64,000 bases of DNA from Actinomycetospora corticicola (GCF_013409505.1 NZ_JACCBN010000001.1:930001-994000), one strand, 5' to 3'; shown: positions 55,496 to 64,000, counted from the first letter of the stretch. The notes: generated from the letters alone by a model not told the origin. Translations and numbers: made by a program.

Positions 55496-56799
55496 CGGCC
55501 CTCCCGCACCCGTGCCGTCCGCGTGGACCGGACGTCCAGGGTCATCTCGTCGACCGCGGTCACCCCGCGTCGCAGCCGCACCCGTCCCGTCGTCGGGTCC
55601 TCGACCTCGACCACCTTCTCCAGCAGCGCCGACGTCTCGGCGTTGCCCGACGCCGCGGCGAGGGCGACCGCCCGGCCGAGCCGCGCGGTCGCGGTGCGGA
55701 CGTCGCCGGACCGTCGCGCGTCGAGCCCCTCCCGGATGGCCTCGGCGAGCTCGGCCTGCCCGGTGAAGTGCGCGACCCGCGGGTCCAGCCGCGTCGCGAG
55801 CGACGGGTCGGCGGTCCAGGTCACCGGCACCCGGGTCTCGGCGAGCGTCTCCGCCGCGTCCCCGCCGGGCGCGGGGGGTGCGGCGACCCCCACCCGCGCC
55901 GCGAGGATCTCCTCCCCGACGGCGAGCGGCTCCAGCGCGATCCGGACGTGGTACTCGCGCGTCTCGTCGCCCCACGCGCCGAGCGGGTAGAGCCCGACCA
56001 GGGGCTTCGTCGGGTCGGGCGTGCGGCGGTCGGTGAGGTCGGAGACGGTGGGCGACACCTGCTTGACCGAGCGCACCGTGGCCCCGCGGGGCGCCCACAC
56101 CCGCAGGGACACGTCGCCGACGCCCCGCCCCATCGTCCGGTCGACGATGCCCGCGAAGTCCGCGGCGAGCCCCTCGGGCTCGGCGACGATGTCGGCGGTG
56201 CCCAGGAGTGCCTGCGCGATCCCGCGGACCTCCTCGACGACCCAGTCGGTGCCGACCCCGCGGGCGTCGCAGGTGAAGACGCCCTCGCAGGCCGCCACCG
56301 CGGCGGCGAGGTCCTCGGGGGTCTCGTGCTCGTCGCGGCCGTCGGTCAGCAGGATCGCGTGCCGCAGGCGGCGCGGGTGCGGCGCGAGCAGCCGCTCCGC
56401 GAGCCGGAGCCACGAGCCGATCGCCGTGCCCCCGGACGGCGTCAGCGCCTCGACGGCCGCGGCCGCCTGGCGTCGCGTGGTCGGGTCCAGCACGACGAGA
56501 CGTTCCGCCGTCGGGAGGACGGGCCGGGCGTCGTGGCGGCCCGCCACGACCGCGACGAGCACCCCGTCCGGCACCGCGTCGAGCGCGGCGAGGGTGGCGC
56601 GACGTGCGGCCGCGATCTTCGTCGCGGGGTCGCCCATCGAGCCCGAGCAGTCGATCAGCACCACCACGGCCGACTCCGCCGTGCTCGCGGCGTCGGCCGT
56701 CTCCGTCGCGGTCACCGCCACGATCGCGTCCACCTCGCGGCCGCCCTCGGGCAGGTGCGCCTCGTGGAAGGCCTCGACGGTGAACCGCGGACCGGTCAC
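55492..56799 (-). CDS. von Willebrand factor A domain protein
   Basis: A 435-residue cytoplasmic protein. The vWA domain (about residues 45-215) has a complete metal-binding site: DCSGSMG, a Thr in SGGTAIG and TDGRDEH. A beta-sandwich and a helical C-terminus follow. vWA proteins often sit beside PP2C phosphatases and Ser/Thr kinases as scaffolds. GTG 56799 overlaps the PP2C stop (GTGA). Confidence 0.88.
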   Translation of the reverse strand: MTGPRFTVEAFHEAHLPEGGREVDAIVAVTATETADAASTAESAVVVLIDCSGSMGDPATKIAAARRATLAALDAVPDGVLVAVVAGRHDARPVLPTAERLVVLDPTTRRQAAAAVEALTPSGGTAIGSWLRLAERLLAPHPRRLRHAILLTDGRDEHETPEDLAAAVAACEGVFTCDARGVGTDWVVEEVRGIAQALLGTADIVAEPEGLAADFAGIVDRTMGRGVGDVSLRVWAPRGATVRSVKQVSPTVSDLTDRRTPDPTKPLVGLYPLGAWGDETREYHVRIALEPLAVGEEILAARVGVAAPPAPGGDAAETLAETRVPVTWTADPSLATRLDPRVAHFTGQAELAEAIREGLDARRSGDVRTATARLGRAVALAAASGNAETSALLEKVVEVEDPTTGRVRLRRGVTAVDEMTLDVRSTRTARVREGR

Positions 56800-57965
56800 G
56801 GCGTGTCCCGCTCCGGGACCGTCACGTCGACCACGACGAGGGTGGTGTTGTCGGTGCCGCCGTCGTCGAGCGCGGCGTCGAGCATCGCCGTCGCGGTCTC
56901 CGCGGGTGTGTCGGCGACGAGCCGCGCGAGATCCGCCGGCGCGGGCACGTGGTTCCACAGCCCGTCGCTGCAGATCAGCACGATCCCCGGCCGGTCCGCG
57001 GCGTGCGCCACCACGTGGGCCGGACCGGGCGGCCCGTCCGCGGCGACCCAGCGGGTGATCGCGTGCGCCCGGGGGTCGGCGTAGGCCGTCTCGGCGTCGA
57101 GCAGGCCGATCGCGACCGCCTCCGCCGCCCACGAGTCGTCCGTGGTCAGCACCACGGAGTCCTCCGGGGCCTCGGGCACCAGCCAGTAGGCACGGCTGTC
57201 GCCGATCCAGCTGATCACGAGGATCTCGTCGACGACGAGCGCGGAGACGTACGTGCACGCGGGGGCGTCCCGGTCCCCGGCCAGCTCCGTCACCGCCTCG
57301 GTCGCGGCGTCGGCGCACACGTGGGCGAGCTCGGTGAGGTCGACCCCACCGGTGGGAGCGAGGTCCGGGTCGTCGGTGTCGGGATGGGCGAGCGCGTCGC
57401 GGGCGGCCTCGAGGACGGCGGCGCAGGCCGCCAGCGAGGCGCGCTCGCTGCCCGGCACGGAGGCGACGCCGTCGCAGACCACCCCGACGACCAGGTCCCC
57501 GACCTCCCCGGCCAACGGCAGCCGGGCGAGCCCGTAGGCGTCCTCGTTGGCCGCGCGGACGCGCCCGAGGTCGGTGATCGCCGCCGCGCCCGGGACGTCG
57601 TGCTCGGCGTGGTCCCGCGCCCCGGGCGGCACGGTGCCGTCGCACGCCTCCCGGTCGGCGTGCCCGGTGGTCGTGTCGGCGATGGTGCCCTCCCCGTACG
57701 CCGCGTGCGGCGGCTCGCTGTCGGTCGTCTGCGACCGTTCGTGGTCCGTGCCGGGATTCTCGGCCCCCGGCGGGCCGGATGCGACCGGCGTGGTGGGGAG
57801 GAGCGTCACCCGCGCGGTCACCGGATACCCGCGCGTGCCGCGCCGGGGCCCGTCCGGACTGCCGACCGTCTCCGGCAGCGCCGTGCCGCACCCCTCGCAG
57901 AACCGGTCGCCGGGGTCACCGGTCTCCCCGCACACGGCACACGCGGCTCCCAGTGCCGCGCTCAC
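56796..57965 (-). CDS. PP2C-family protein phosphatase with zinc ribbon
   Basis: A 389-residue Mg/Mn-dependent Ser/Thr phosphatase. The N-terminal zinc ribbon (CAVCGETGDPGDRFCEGCG) and a long disordered linker precede the PP2C domain from about residue 130: GRVRAANEDAYG, VVCDGVAS with the metal Asp, ISWIGDSRAYW, LICSDGLWNH and the C-terminal GGTDNTTLVVVDV. It likely reverses PknG phosphorylation. GTG 57965 overlaps the pknG stop (GTGA). Confidence 0.9.
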   Translation of the reverse strand: MSAALGAACAVCGETGDPGDRFCEGCGTALPETVGSPDGPRRGTRGYPVTARVTLLPTTPVASGPPGAENPGTDHERSQTTDSEPPHAAYGEGTIADTTTGHADREACDGTVPPGARDHAEHDVPGAAAITDLGRVRAANEDAYGLARLPLAGEVGDLVVGVVCDGVASVPGSERASLAACAAVLEAARDALAHPDTDDPDLAPTGGVDLTELAHVCADAATEAVTELAGDRDAPACTYVSALVVDEILVISWIGDSRAYWLVPEAPEDSVVLTTDDSWAAEAVAIGLLDAETAYADPRAHAITRWVAADGPPGPAHVVAHAADRPGIVLICSDGLWNHVPAPADLARLVADTPAETATAMLDAALDDGGTDNTTLVVVDVTVPERDTP

Positions 57966-60271
57966 CGGGCGGTCCACGGCCGGGCGTCGTTCGCCGCGTC
58001 GACCAGGGCGAACCGCTCCGGTGTCGTGCGGGCGTAACGGGCCCGCAGCCGGTAGCGCTCCTCGAGGGCGAACCCGAGGGCGTCGTCGTCGAGGGCGCAG
58101 CCGAACACCGTGCCGGTGCGCTCGTCGGCGTCCAGGCCGCGGCAGGCCTGCAGGACCTCGGTCTGCAGCGTGGCAGCACGCAACGGGTCCAGGTCGACCG
58201 CCTCGCTGCGTGTTCCCGCCTCCATGACCGCCGAGCGTGTCAGACGCGGCGCGCCGAGGAGCACCCGGACGGCCGCGACCCGCGCGTCGGGCGCGTGGAC
58301 CGACGTCGGCGGCACCTCGTCGAGGACCGCCACCGCGCCCGCCCGGTCACCGCAGGCCACGCGGAGCCGGGCCAGCGCGAACGCCGCGCCGGTCCACGTG
58401 CGGTCGGTGCGCCAGATCCGTTCGAAGCGCTCCCGGGTGATCCCGGCGGCCGGCTCCCCGGCGTCCGACGCCCGGTGCTCGGCGAGCGAGGCCAGCGCGA
58501 ACTGGGGGGCGAGCTCGCCCGGCAGCGCGTCGGCGACCTCGTCGGCGAGGCGCTCGGCGAGCGCGCCCCGGCCGGCCGCAGCCGCGTGGCGGGTCCGCAG
58601 CCACGTCCAGGTCCACTCCCCGGGCACCGCGTGCTCCTCGAGGGCCCGGCCCGCGGCCTCGACCTCGCCGGCGTCGAGGTGGGCGGTCACCGCGGACAGG
58701 CGGGCCTGGTCGGTGTCGAGGGCGCCCTCGGCCGAGACCGCCGCGAGGACCGCGCGCGGGCCCTGGGTGGCGGCCGCGACCACCTCGGGCGTCGACGGGT
58801 CGTCGGGGTCGGGCAGCGGCGGGGGGAGCGCGGCCGCGAGCTCGGCGGGGGAGGCCGGCCCGTCGACCCCCACCGACGCCGAGGGGGCCGCGAGCACCGT
58901 GGAGAGCCGCGGCGGCGGTGTCGTGTGGACCGCGGTGAGCTGGCGCAGCACCCCGACCATCTGCTCGGCGAGGTCCTCGACGCTCCCGAAACGAGCGGCC
59001 GGGTCGGGCGCGGTGGCCCGCTCGAGCAGTCGGCGCAGCGGCTCCTCCTCGAGGGCCGGGGCGTCCTCCGGGAACGGGAGCACGTCGCGCATCGCGCCGT
59101 GGAAGTCGAAGTTCGCCACGAGCACCGCGATCGTGCGACCGACCGTGTAGACGTCCGAGGCGACGGACGGCCCGACGCCGTCCGGGGCGATCTCCGGGGC
59201 CTGGTAGCCGACCGTGCCCCACACGTCGCCGCCCGGCTCGTCGATCCGCCGCACCGCGCCGAGGTCGATCAGGGTGACGTCGGTGCCGGTCTGCACCACG
59301 TTGTCGGGCTTGAAGTCGCAGTACAGCAGGCCGCGCTCGTGCATGTGGGCCAGCGCGGGCAGCACCTCGAGCACGTAGGCCAGGGCGTGCTCGGGGTCCA
59401 TCGGCTCCCGCGGGTCGCGCATGGCCCGCAGCGACCGCCCCCCGACGTACTCCATGACGATGTAGGTCGCGTCCCCGTCGGTCACGACGTTGTAGATCCG
59501 CACGATGTGCGGGTGCACCAGCTGTGCGAGGAAGTCCTGCTCGGCGTCGGCGGCGGCGAGGGCCGCGGCGTCCCCGGTGTTGAGCAGGCCCTTGAGCACC
59601 ACCCACCGGTCGCGCACCCGGCGGTCGCGGGCCAGGTGGATCCAGCCGAGGCCGCCGTGGGCCAGGCAACCCAGCACCTCGTACTGGCCGGCCACCACGT
59701 CCCCGGGCGCGAGGGCGGGCGTGAACGAGAAGCGGGTGCCGCACTGCGGGCAGAACCCCTCGGTGCGGCCGGGTCGTCCGTCGCGCCCGCGCCCGACCTC
59801 CGCGTCGCACGCCCCGCAGTACCGACCGCTCTCCGGCACCACCGGGTCGGCCAGCACCGCGTCGGCCGGGTCGGCGGCCGGTTCCGGCTCGATGGCGACC
59901 AACCCGGCACCGATCCGCCGCCGGCTCGACCCCGACCGCGTGCGCCCGGACCCCGGCCCGGTCCCCGTCCGGCCCGACCCGCTCGGGACACGACCGGAGG
60001 GGGACGACCCGGAGCCGCCCGACGCGGCCGTGGCAGGGCCGACGGCGGCCACGGATGCCGCCGTGGCGGGCCCGGTCGCGGCCGGGGACGCGGCGGCGGT
60101 CGGCGGCCCCTCCCCGAGGGCTCCGACGCCCGCCCCCGACGGGATGCCGGATTCGCCCGACCCGCCCGCTCCGGCCGGTGCCGCTCGCCCGCAGGTGTCG
60201 CAGAACCCGTCGTCCTCGAGCGTGCCGTCGCAGCCGGGGCGGACGCAGAGCGTGGGCGGAGCGGCGGTCAC
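57962..60271 (-). CDS. pknG: PknG-type serine/threonine kinase
   Basis: A 769-residue kinase of the PknG architecture: a zinc knuckle (CVRPGCDGTLEDDGFCDTCG, 9-28), a Gly/Ser/Ala-rich linker, a rubredoxin-like pair of CxxC motifs (YCGACD and FCPQCG, 151-177) and a kinase domain (about 195-450). Lys227, catalytic Asp319 (YCDFKPDN) and DLG 336-338 are visible. A C-terminal TPR domain completes it. Mycobacterial PknG phosphorylates GarA in response to glutamate or aspartate sensed by GlnH and GlnX. The extra N-terminal knuckle is not in mycobacterial PknG. GTG 60271 overlaps the stop of the upstream gene. Confidence 0.94.
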   Translation of the reverse strand: MTAAPPTLCVRPGCDGTLEDDGFCDTCGRAAPAGAGGSGESGIPSGAGVGALGEGPPTAAASPAATGPATAASVAAVGPATAASGGSGSSPSGRVPSGSGRTGTGPGSGRTRSGSSRRRIGAGLVAIEPEPAADPADAVLADPVVPESGRYCGACDAEVGRGRDGRPGRTEGFCPQCGTRFSFTPALAPGDVVAGQYEVLGCLAHGGLGWIHLARDRRVRDRWVVLKGLLNTGDAAALAAADAEQDFLAQLVHPHIVRIYNVVTDGDATYIVMEYVGGRSLRAMRDPREPMDPEHALAYVLEVLPALAHMHERGLLYCDFKPDNVVQTGTDVTLIDLGAVRRIDEPGGDVWGTVGYQAPEIAPDGVGPSVASDVYTVGRTIAVLVANFDFHGAMRDVLPFPEDAPALEEEPLRRLLERATAPDPAARFGSVEDLAEQMVGVLRQLTAVHTTPPPRLSTVLAAPSASVGVDGPASPAELAAALPPPLPDPDDPSTPEVVAAATQGPRAVLAAVSAEGALDTDQARLSAVTAHLDAGEVEAAGRALEEHAVPGEWTWTWLRTRHAAAAGRGALAERLADEVADALPGELAPQFALASLAEHRASDAGEPAAGITRERFERIWRTDRTWTGAAFALARLRVACGDRAGAVAVLDEVPPTSVHAPDARVAAVRVLLGAPRLTRSAVMEAGTRSEAVDLDPLRAATLQTEVLQACRGLDADERTGTVFGCALDDDALGFALEERYRLRARYARTTPERFALVDAANDARPWTAR

Positions 60272-61497
60272 GACCCGCCCCCGTCCTCGAGGGCCCGCTG
60301 GTACGCGCGGACCGCGACGGTGGCGGCGGCCAGGTCGCACGGCGCGGTCCACAGCAGGTCGTGCGCCCGGGTGTACCGCGCGTCGAGGTCGAGGTCCTCG
60401 CTGCGACCCCGGGCGGCCGCCTTCGCACGCAGCGCGCCGAGCCGGCCGCGGAGCTCCGCCCTGCGGTCGAGCAGCCCGGCGAGCACGGAGCGGTCGGACG
60501 TCGCGGCCGCGCGGGCCGCGCCCACGTCCGCGGTGACGGCGGCGAACCCGGCGGACGCGGCGGCCCAGCGCCCGGCCTGCGCGTCGGCGTGGCTCGCACG
60601 GAGCGCGGCGCGCAGCCCGGGGGCCCGCCGCGCGGGGACCGGCAGGCCGGCCGACCCGACGATCCGGCGCCCCACCTCGGCGGCGACCTGTCCGGCGTCC
60701 GCCTCGAGGACGGCGAGGGCGTCGACGGCGGCCGTGAGCTCCGCGACCCGGTCGGCGAGGCCCGTCTGCAGCGCCCGCACCTCGGCGAGCGCGGCCCGGA
60801 CCACCCGGACCTCCGCACCGACCGTCGCGAGCCCGGCCGGGTCGACCGGGGCGGCGGGGTCGGCGTGGCCCAGCGGGTCGGCCAGCGCGGCGGCGCGCAG
60901 GCCGTCGATCCGGGCGACGCACCGGCGCAGCGCGTCGGCGTGGTCCCCGGTGGCCGTGGCGCGCAGCTCGTCGAGGACACGTTCGAGCGGGCCGAGCTGC
61001 GCCGCGACGGCGTCCCACACCGCGGCGACCGTCGCGACGACGTCGGTGGCCGCGTCGAACCCCGCCGTCATGCGGGTGAGCAGGGCGTCCGCGGTGGTGA
61101 GCGTGACCTGCGAGGTCGGCCCGAGCAGCCCGCGGCGCTGCAGGGGGACCGCCTCCTCGGCGACGACGACCGTCTCGCCGTGCAGGGCCTCGTCCGCGGC
61201 GAGGAGCTCCTCGACGCCGGGCCGGGACCGGGTGCCCCGCGCCTCGCGGGCGGCCGCCACGGCCCGCCGGTAGAGCGCGAGGTCCCGGTGCAGGTCGGCC
61301 ACGGTCGCGAGGGTCTCCTCACGGCGCCGCGCGGAGATCCCGGTGAAGCCGCCCGCGGTGAGCAGCCCGTGCCCCGGGTGCGCCTCGAGGTCGACCAGCG
61401 ACGCCGACGCCCGGGCCACGGCGTCCTCGGCGGCCGCGAGGTCGGCGTCGAGCCGGTCGCGGTCCGGCGCACTGGTCCCGGGGCTCATCGTGGTCAT
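60268..61497 (-). CDS. Helical/coiled-coil protein of the pknG operon
   Basis: A 409-residue, Ala-rich, almost wholly helical protein with heptad-like stretches (DRDRLDADLAAAEDAVARA and later RVAELTAAVDALAVLEADAG). No signal peptide, no membrane helix, no catalytic motif; I do not recognise a family. Its place between glnH and pknG, with four-base overlaps on both sides, suggests a scaffold or adaptor coupling the membrane sensor to the kinase. ATG 61497; a second Met follows three codons later. Confidence 0.75.
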   Translation of the reverse strand: MTTMSPGTSAPDRDRLDADLAAAEDAVARASASLVDLEAHPGHGLLTAGGFTGISARRREETLATVADLHRDLALYRRAVAAAREARGTRSRPGVEELLAADEALHGETVVVAEEAVPLQRRGLLGPTSQVTLTTADALLTRMTAGFDAATDVVATVAAVWDAVAAQLGPLERVLDELRATATGDHADALRRCVARIDGLRAAALADPLGHADPAAPVDPAGLATVGAEVRVVRAALAEVRALQTGLADRVAELTAAVDALAVLEADAGQVAAEVGRRIVGSAGLPVPARRAPGLRAALRASHADAQAGRWAAASAGFAAVTADVGAARAAATSDRSVLAGLLDRRAELRGRLGALRAKAAARGRSEDLDLDARYTRAHDLLWTAPCDLAAATVAVRAYQRALEDGGGS

Positions 61498-62477
61498 CCG
61501 GCGTAGGTGACGGCGGTGGGGACGGCGGCCGCGTTCCCGACGGTGGCGGTGGCGATCGCGGCGAGCGTCCCGTCGGCGCGCATCCGGTCGAGCGTCCCGT
61601 TGACGAACCGCAGCAGGTCGGTGCGCCCCGGGGCGACCGCGATGCCGTAGGGCTCGGCGTCCAGCGCGGCGCCACGCACCTCGAGGCGACGGTCCTCCAG
61701 GGCGAACCCGGTGAGGATGGCGTCGTCGGTGGTCGCGGCGTCGACCTGCTCCTGCTGGAGCAGCACGAGGCAGTCGCTGTTCTCGGGGACGCCGACCACC
61801 GTGGGAGGTCGCCCGTTCGCCCCGCGGCTGTTCTGCAGGGTGGCGATCGAGGTGGTGCCCAGGGGGGCGCACACCGGCCGGCCCCCGAGGTCGGCGATGC
61901 CGGTCACCGGTGAGGTCCGCGGCACGACGAGGCGTTGCGCCGCCTCGTAGTAGACCGCGGACATGCCGACCTGGCGCTTGCGTTCGCAGGTGATGGTCAT
62001 GGCCTGCACCACCATGTCCACCGAGCCGTCGAGCAGGTTCGGGATGCGCTGCGCGGAGCTCTCGATGCGGAACCGCACGCGGGACGGATCGCCGAGGATC
62101 GCGCGGGCCATCTCCCGGGCCACGGCGACGTCGAGCCCGGTCAGCTCGCCGGTGCGCGGGTCGCGGTAGCTCAGCGGGACCGTCGCCTGGTCGACCCCGA
62201 CGATCAGGGCGCCCCGGGCCACGATCGCGGCCATCGTCGACCCCGCGGGCATGGCGCCGGGCGGCGGCGGGGGAGTGGGGGTGAGGCTCACGCGGGGGTC
62301 GCCGCAGCTGGTGTCGCGCGCGGCGGTGGCCGGACCGGTGACCACCGTGGTGCCCGCGGGCACCGGGCGGACGGGCTCCACCGGCGTCGTCGGCGCCGCC
62401 GACGAGCAGCCCGCGACGAGGGCGACGAGCAGCACGAGCAGGGCCGACCGGCGCCCCACCCGTCGGCCCGCCGTCAC
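61494..62477 (-). CDS. glnH: GlnH-like solute-binding lipoprotein
   Basis: A 327-residue extracellular amino-acid-binding protein. The lipoprotein signal ends LVALVAGC-S. After a Pro/Thr-rich linker comes a type-3 periplasmic-binding fold (LIVGVDQATVPLSYRDPRTGELTGLDVAVA split over residues 90-119, then VDMVVQAMTITCERKR and DAATTDDAIL). Mycobacterial GlnH senses aspartate and glutamate and signals through GlnX to PknG. No ABC permease genes are adjacent, so a sensory role is more likely than uptake. GTG 62477 overlaps the glnX stop. Confidence 0.9.
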   Translation of the reverse strand: MTAGRRVGRRSALLVLLVALVAGCSSAAPTTPVEPVRPVPAGTTVVTGPATAARDTSCGDPRVSLTPTPPPPPGAMPAGSTMAAIVARGALIVGVDQATVPLSYRDPRTGELTGLDVAVAREMARAILGDPSRVRFRIESSAQRIPNLLDGSVDMVVQAMTITCERKRQVGMSAVYYEAAQRLVVPRTSPVTGIADLGGRPVCAPLGTTSIATLQNSRGANGRPPTVVGVPENSDCLVLLQQEQVDAATTDDAILTGFALEDRRLEVRGAALDAEPYGIAVAPGRTDLLRFVNGTLDRMRADGTLAAIATATVGNAAAVPTAVTYAG

Positions 62478-63841
62478 CGGTACTCCTGCAGCCGCGGCCA
62501 CACGCCCGCGACGAGCCCACCGGCCGCCACGAGGGTCAGCAGCACGATGCCGAGGGGGAGGAGCAGCGTCGCCGCCCGGGCGGTGTCCGCGTCCCGGGCG
62601 CTCGTCGTCGAGGTGGTGGCCACGGCGCGGTCGAGCGCGTCGAGGACCTGCTGCACCGAGCCCTGCCCGCCGTCGGCGCCGGCGGCGAGCGCGAGGGCCA
62701 CGGCCTGGTCGTACTGCCCGCTGACGTCGAGCGTGCGGACCAGCTCGTGGACGACGATGCCGCGCCGCCCCGCGTCCTGGGCGGCCGTGGCGTCGTCGGC
62801 CACCGGTCCGTCGCCCGCGGCGGTGCGCGCGCGGTCCAGCAGCCCCTCCCACCCGTAGAGGGCGATGCTGCGGCTCACGTAGTCCTGCTCGTAGGCGCCC
62901 CCGGTCGAGCGCGCGACGAGCGTCAGGATCTCGTCGCTGCGGGACTGGAGCACGGCGACCCGGGCGGCGACGAGCTCCCGGTTCGGCTCCGCGCCGGCGT
63001 CGCGGGCGTTCGCCGTGGCGAGCGCACTCACCCCCAGGGCGACGACCGTCCACACCCCGAGCAGCGCCAGGGCCGCCCCGGCCACGACCACGCCCGGGGT
63101 GCGGCGCCGCTTCGTGGTGTGGGCGATCCGCCGGTGCAGCCGCCACGTCGCGAGGAGCGCGGCGAGGAGCACGAGGAGGGCGAGCACCGTCAGGACCCCG
63201 CCGTCCGCCCCGTCCTGGGCGTCGGCGAGCGCGGCGGACTGGAGGTCCCCGATCTGCTGGGCCGCCGGCAGCAGGTCCGTGCGCAGGAAGGCGGACGCCT
63301 CCCGCAGGTAGGCCGAGCCGTAGGAGAGGCCCTGTCGGTCGACGGCCCGGGCCGTCTCCACCAGCCCGGTGTAGGCCGGGAGCCCCTCGGTGAGGGTGGT
63401 GACCGCCGCCGCGTCCGCGCCGGTCCCGCTCGACGCGGCGCCGAGGACCGCCAACGCGCGACCCGCGGCGGCGAGGTCGGTCTGGTAGCGCAGGCGCAGC
63501 GTCGCCGGTTCGGCGGCGCCGAGCAGGAAGCCCTGCCCGGCGCTCGCGTCGGCGTCCGAGAGCGCGCGGTACAGCTCCTGCGCCGAGGCGGTGAGCGGCC
63601 CGCTGCGCTCCACGACGTCGTCCGCCGCCGCGCCGGTGCGCAGCGCGGCGACCAGCGCCAGCACCCCGGCCAGCAGCACCAGCAGCAGGGTGATCAGGCC
63701 GGCGCGCGCCAATTGGCCGACCCGCGTGGTGCGTCCGAGCTCGACGGCGGAGGCCACCCGCTCCCGCCAGGTGGGGGACGGCCCGGCGTCGGGAAGGAGC
63801 CCGGGCGCCGGCCGCTCCGAGGTGACGCTCACCGTGTCCAC
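62474..63841 (-). CDS. glnX: GlnX-like transmembrane sensor
   Basis: A 455-residue protein with four membrane helices (about residues 44-66, 210-230, 246-268 and 428-448) framing two extracellular helical domains, the GlnX layout. In mycobacteria GlnX couples ligand-bound GlnH to cytoplasmic PknG. It heads a seven-gene operon in which every junction is a four-base overlap. GTG 63841 has GGGAGGGG directly upstream; GTG 63832 has better spacing. The N-terminal tail includes a translated CCCGACGNCGGG motif (LPDAGPS). Confidence 0.88.
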   Translation of the reverse strand: MDTVSVTSERPAPGLLPDAGPSPTWRERVASAVELGRTTRVGQLARAGLITLLLVLLAGVLALVAALRTGAAADDVVERSGPLTASAQELYRALSDADASAGQGFLLGAAEPATLRLRYQTDLAAAGRALAVLGAASSGTGADAAAVTTLTEGLPAYTGLVETARAVDRQGLSYGSAYLREASAFLRTDLLPAAQQIGDLQSAALADAQDGADGGVLTVLALLVLLAALLATWRLHRRIAHTTKRRRTPGVVVAGAALALLGVWTVVALGVSALATANARDAGAEPNRELVAARVAVLQSRSDEILTLVARSTGGAYEQDYVSRSIALYGWEGLLDRARTAAGDGPVADDATAAQDAGRRGIVVHELVRTLDVSGQYDQAVALALAAGADGGQGSVQQVLDALDRAVATTSTTSARDADTARAATLLLPLGIVLLTLVAAGGLVAGVWPRLQEYR

Positions 63842-63864
63842 CCCCTCCCGTCGTGGTGTCGATC

Positions 63865-63870
63865 ACCCTA
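63865..63870 (-). promoter_or_regulatory. Promoter of the glnX-pknG operon, -10 TAGGGT
   Basis: TAGGGT on the minus strand, 24 bases upstream of the glnX start. It leaves room for a short leader with the GGGAGGGG site. It is the only good -10 before the seven overlapping genes. Confidence 0.5.
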
Positions 63871-63920
63871 GCCGAGGGGACCGACGACGTGGCCGGGTCG
63901 AGCGGGGGCGGGCCGCGGGC

Positions 63921-64000
63921 TCAGTACGGCGCGTAGGCCCAGCCGAGCGGCCGCTGGAAGAAGTCCACCGGCACGATGCCGACCTGGTGGTGGGCGCTGG
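63921..64000 (-). CDS. Partial protein, C-terminus only
   Basis: The last 25 complete codons of a minus-strand gene that continues beyond the window, ending RPLGWAYAPY. Too short to assign. It lies upstream of glnX with a 79-base gap. Confidence 0.5.
   Translation of the reverse strand, partial: SAHHQVGIVPVDFFQRPLGWAYAPY

Noticed and set aside
57779-61273. An 1164-codon plus-strand frame opposite the PP2C and pknG genes
   Set aside because: Arg/Gly/Pro-rich antisense shadow; the minus-strand genes have complete kinase and phosphatase motifs.

Overview
The window is very GC-rich, gene-dense DNA from a high-GC actinobacterium. GTG starts, start/stop overlaps of four bases (ATGA or GTGA) and leaderless-looking promoters are common. 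The gene set (PknG with GlnX and GlnH, ChoD-like oxidase, PaaX, DUF3159, DUF664, aerobic cobalamin synthesis, paired ClpP) fits a Pseudonocardiaceae-type organism. The genus is inference. I saw no tRNA, rRNA, CRISPR array, transposase or phage gene.

Layout. 1-2.3 kb: a partial TetR gene, alkane monooxygenase alkB and a second TetR gene. 2.5-5.5 kb: a secreted Gly/Thr-rich membrane protein, a DinB-like protein, an aldo/keto reductase and a small membrane protein. 5.5-9.0 kb: a translationally coupled operon of cholesterol-oxidase-like GMC enzyme, TetR and cytochrome P450. 9.1-11.3 kb: a PopR-like regulator facing two clpP genes, one lacking the catalytic serine. 11.4-16.1 kb: a MOSC protein, a molybdopterin oxidoreductase, a MarR/DUF6069 pair and a kynurenine-formamidase-like hydrolase. 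16.2-18.8 kb: a leader peptide, metY and metX. 18.8-25 kb: ArsR, lipase-like hydrolase, SDR, double hotdog protein, VC0807-like membrane protein, PaaX and a luciferase-like monooxygenase. 25.1-27.9 kb: cobL-cobM-cobK. 28-37.7 kb: MHS transporter, PucR/GAF regulator, second luciferase-like enzyme, MFS exporter, S9 peptidase, MerR and DUF3159. 37.8-43.2 kb: acyl-CoA ligase, one-chain acyl-CoA carboxylase and TetR. 43.3-50.6 kb: cobG-cobH-cobIJ divergent from cobN. 50.6-54.8 kb: beta-helix protein, methyltransferase, MerR and L,D-transpeptidase. 54.8-63.8 kb: a seven-gene overlapping operon, glnX-glnH-coiled protein-pknG-PP2C-vWA-FHA.

How the genes work together. cobG, cobIJ, cobM, cobK, cobL, cobH and cobN cover much of the aerobic corrin pathway, split into two clusters about 15 kb apart. 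The last operon looks like an amino-acid-sensing kinase pathway that also carries its own phosphatase and phosphothreonine reader.

Most unusual signal. Several families of short, mostly palindromic repeats occur both between genes and in frame inside genes. A 55-bp element (called R1 here) has six full copies and one partial copy. It is translated in the same phase inside the biotin carboxylase domain and inside CobN. A 47-bp palindrome (R4) is translated in the same frame inside the carboxylase and CobG. A roughly 50-bp palindrome (R2) lies at the N-termini of the PopR-like protein and CobK. A shorter core (R5) lies in CobG, CobIJ and the end of the DinB-like gene. This resembles the gene-invading palindromic elements of Rickettsia, which I have not seen described for actinobacteria. 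A dispersed 12-base near-palindrome, CCCGACGNCGGG, is also strongly over-represented.
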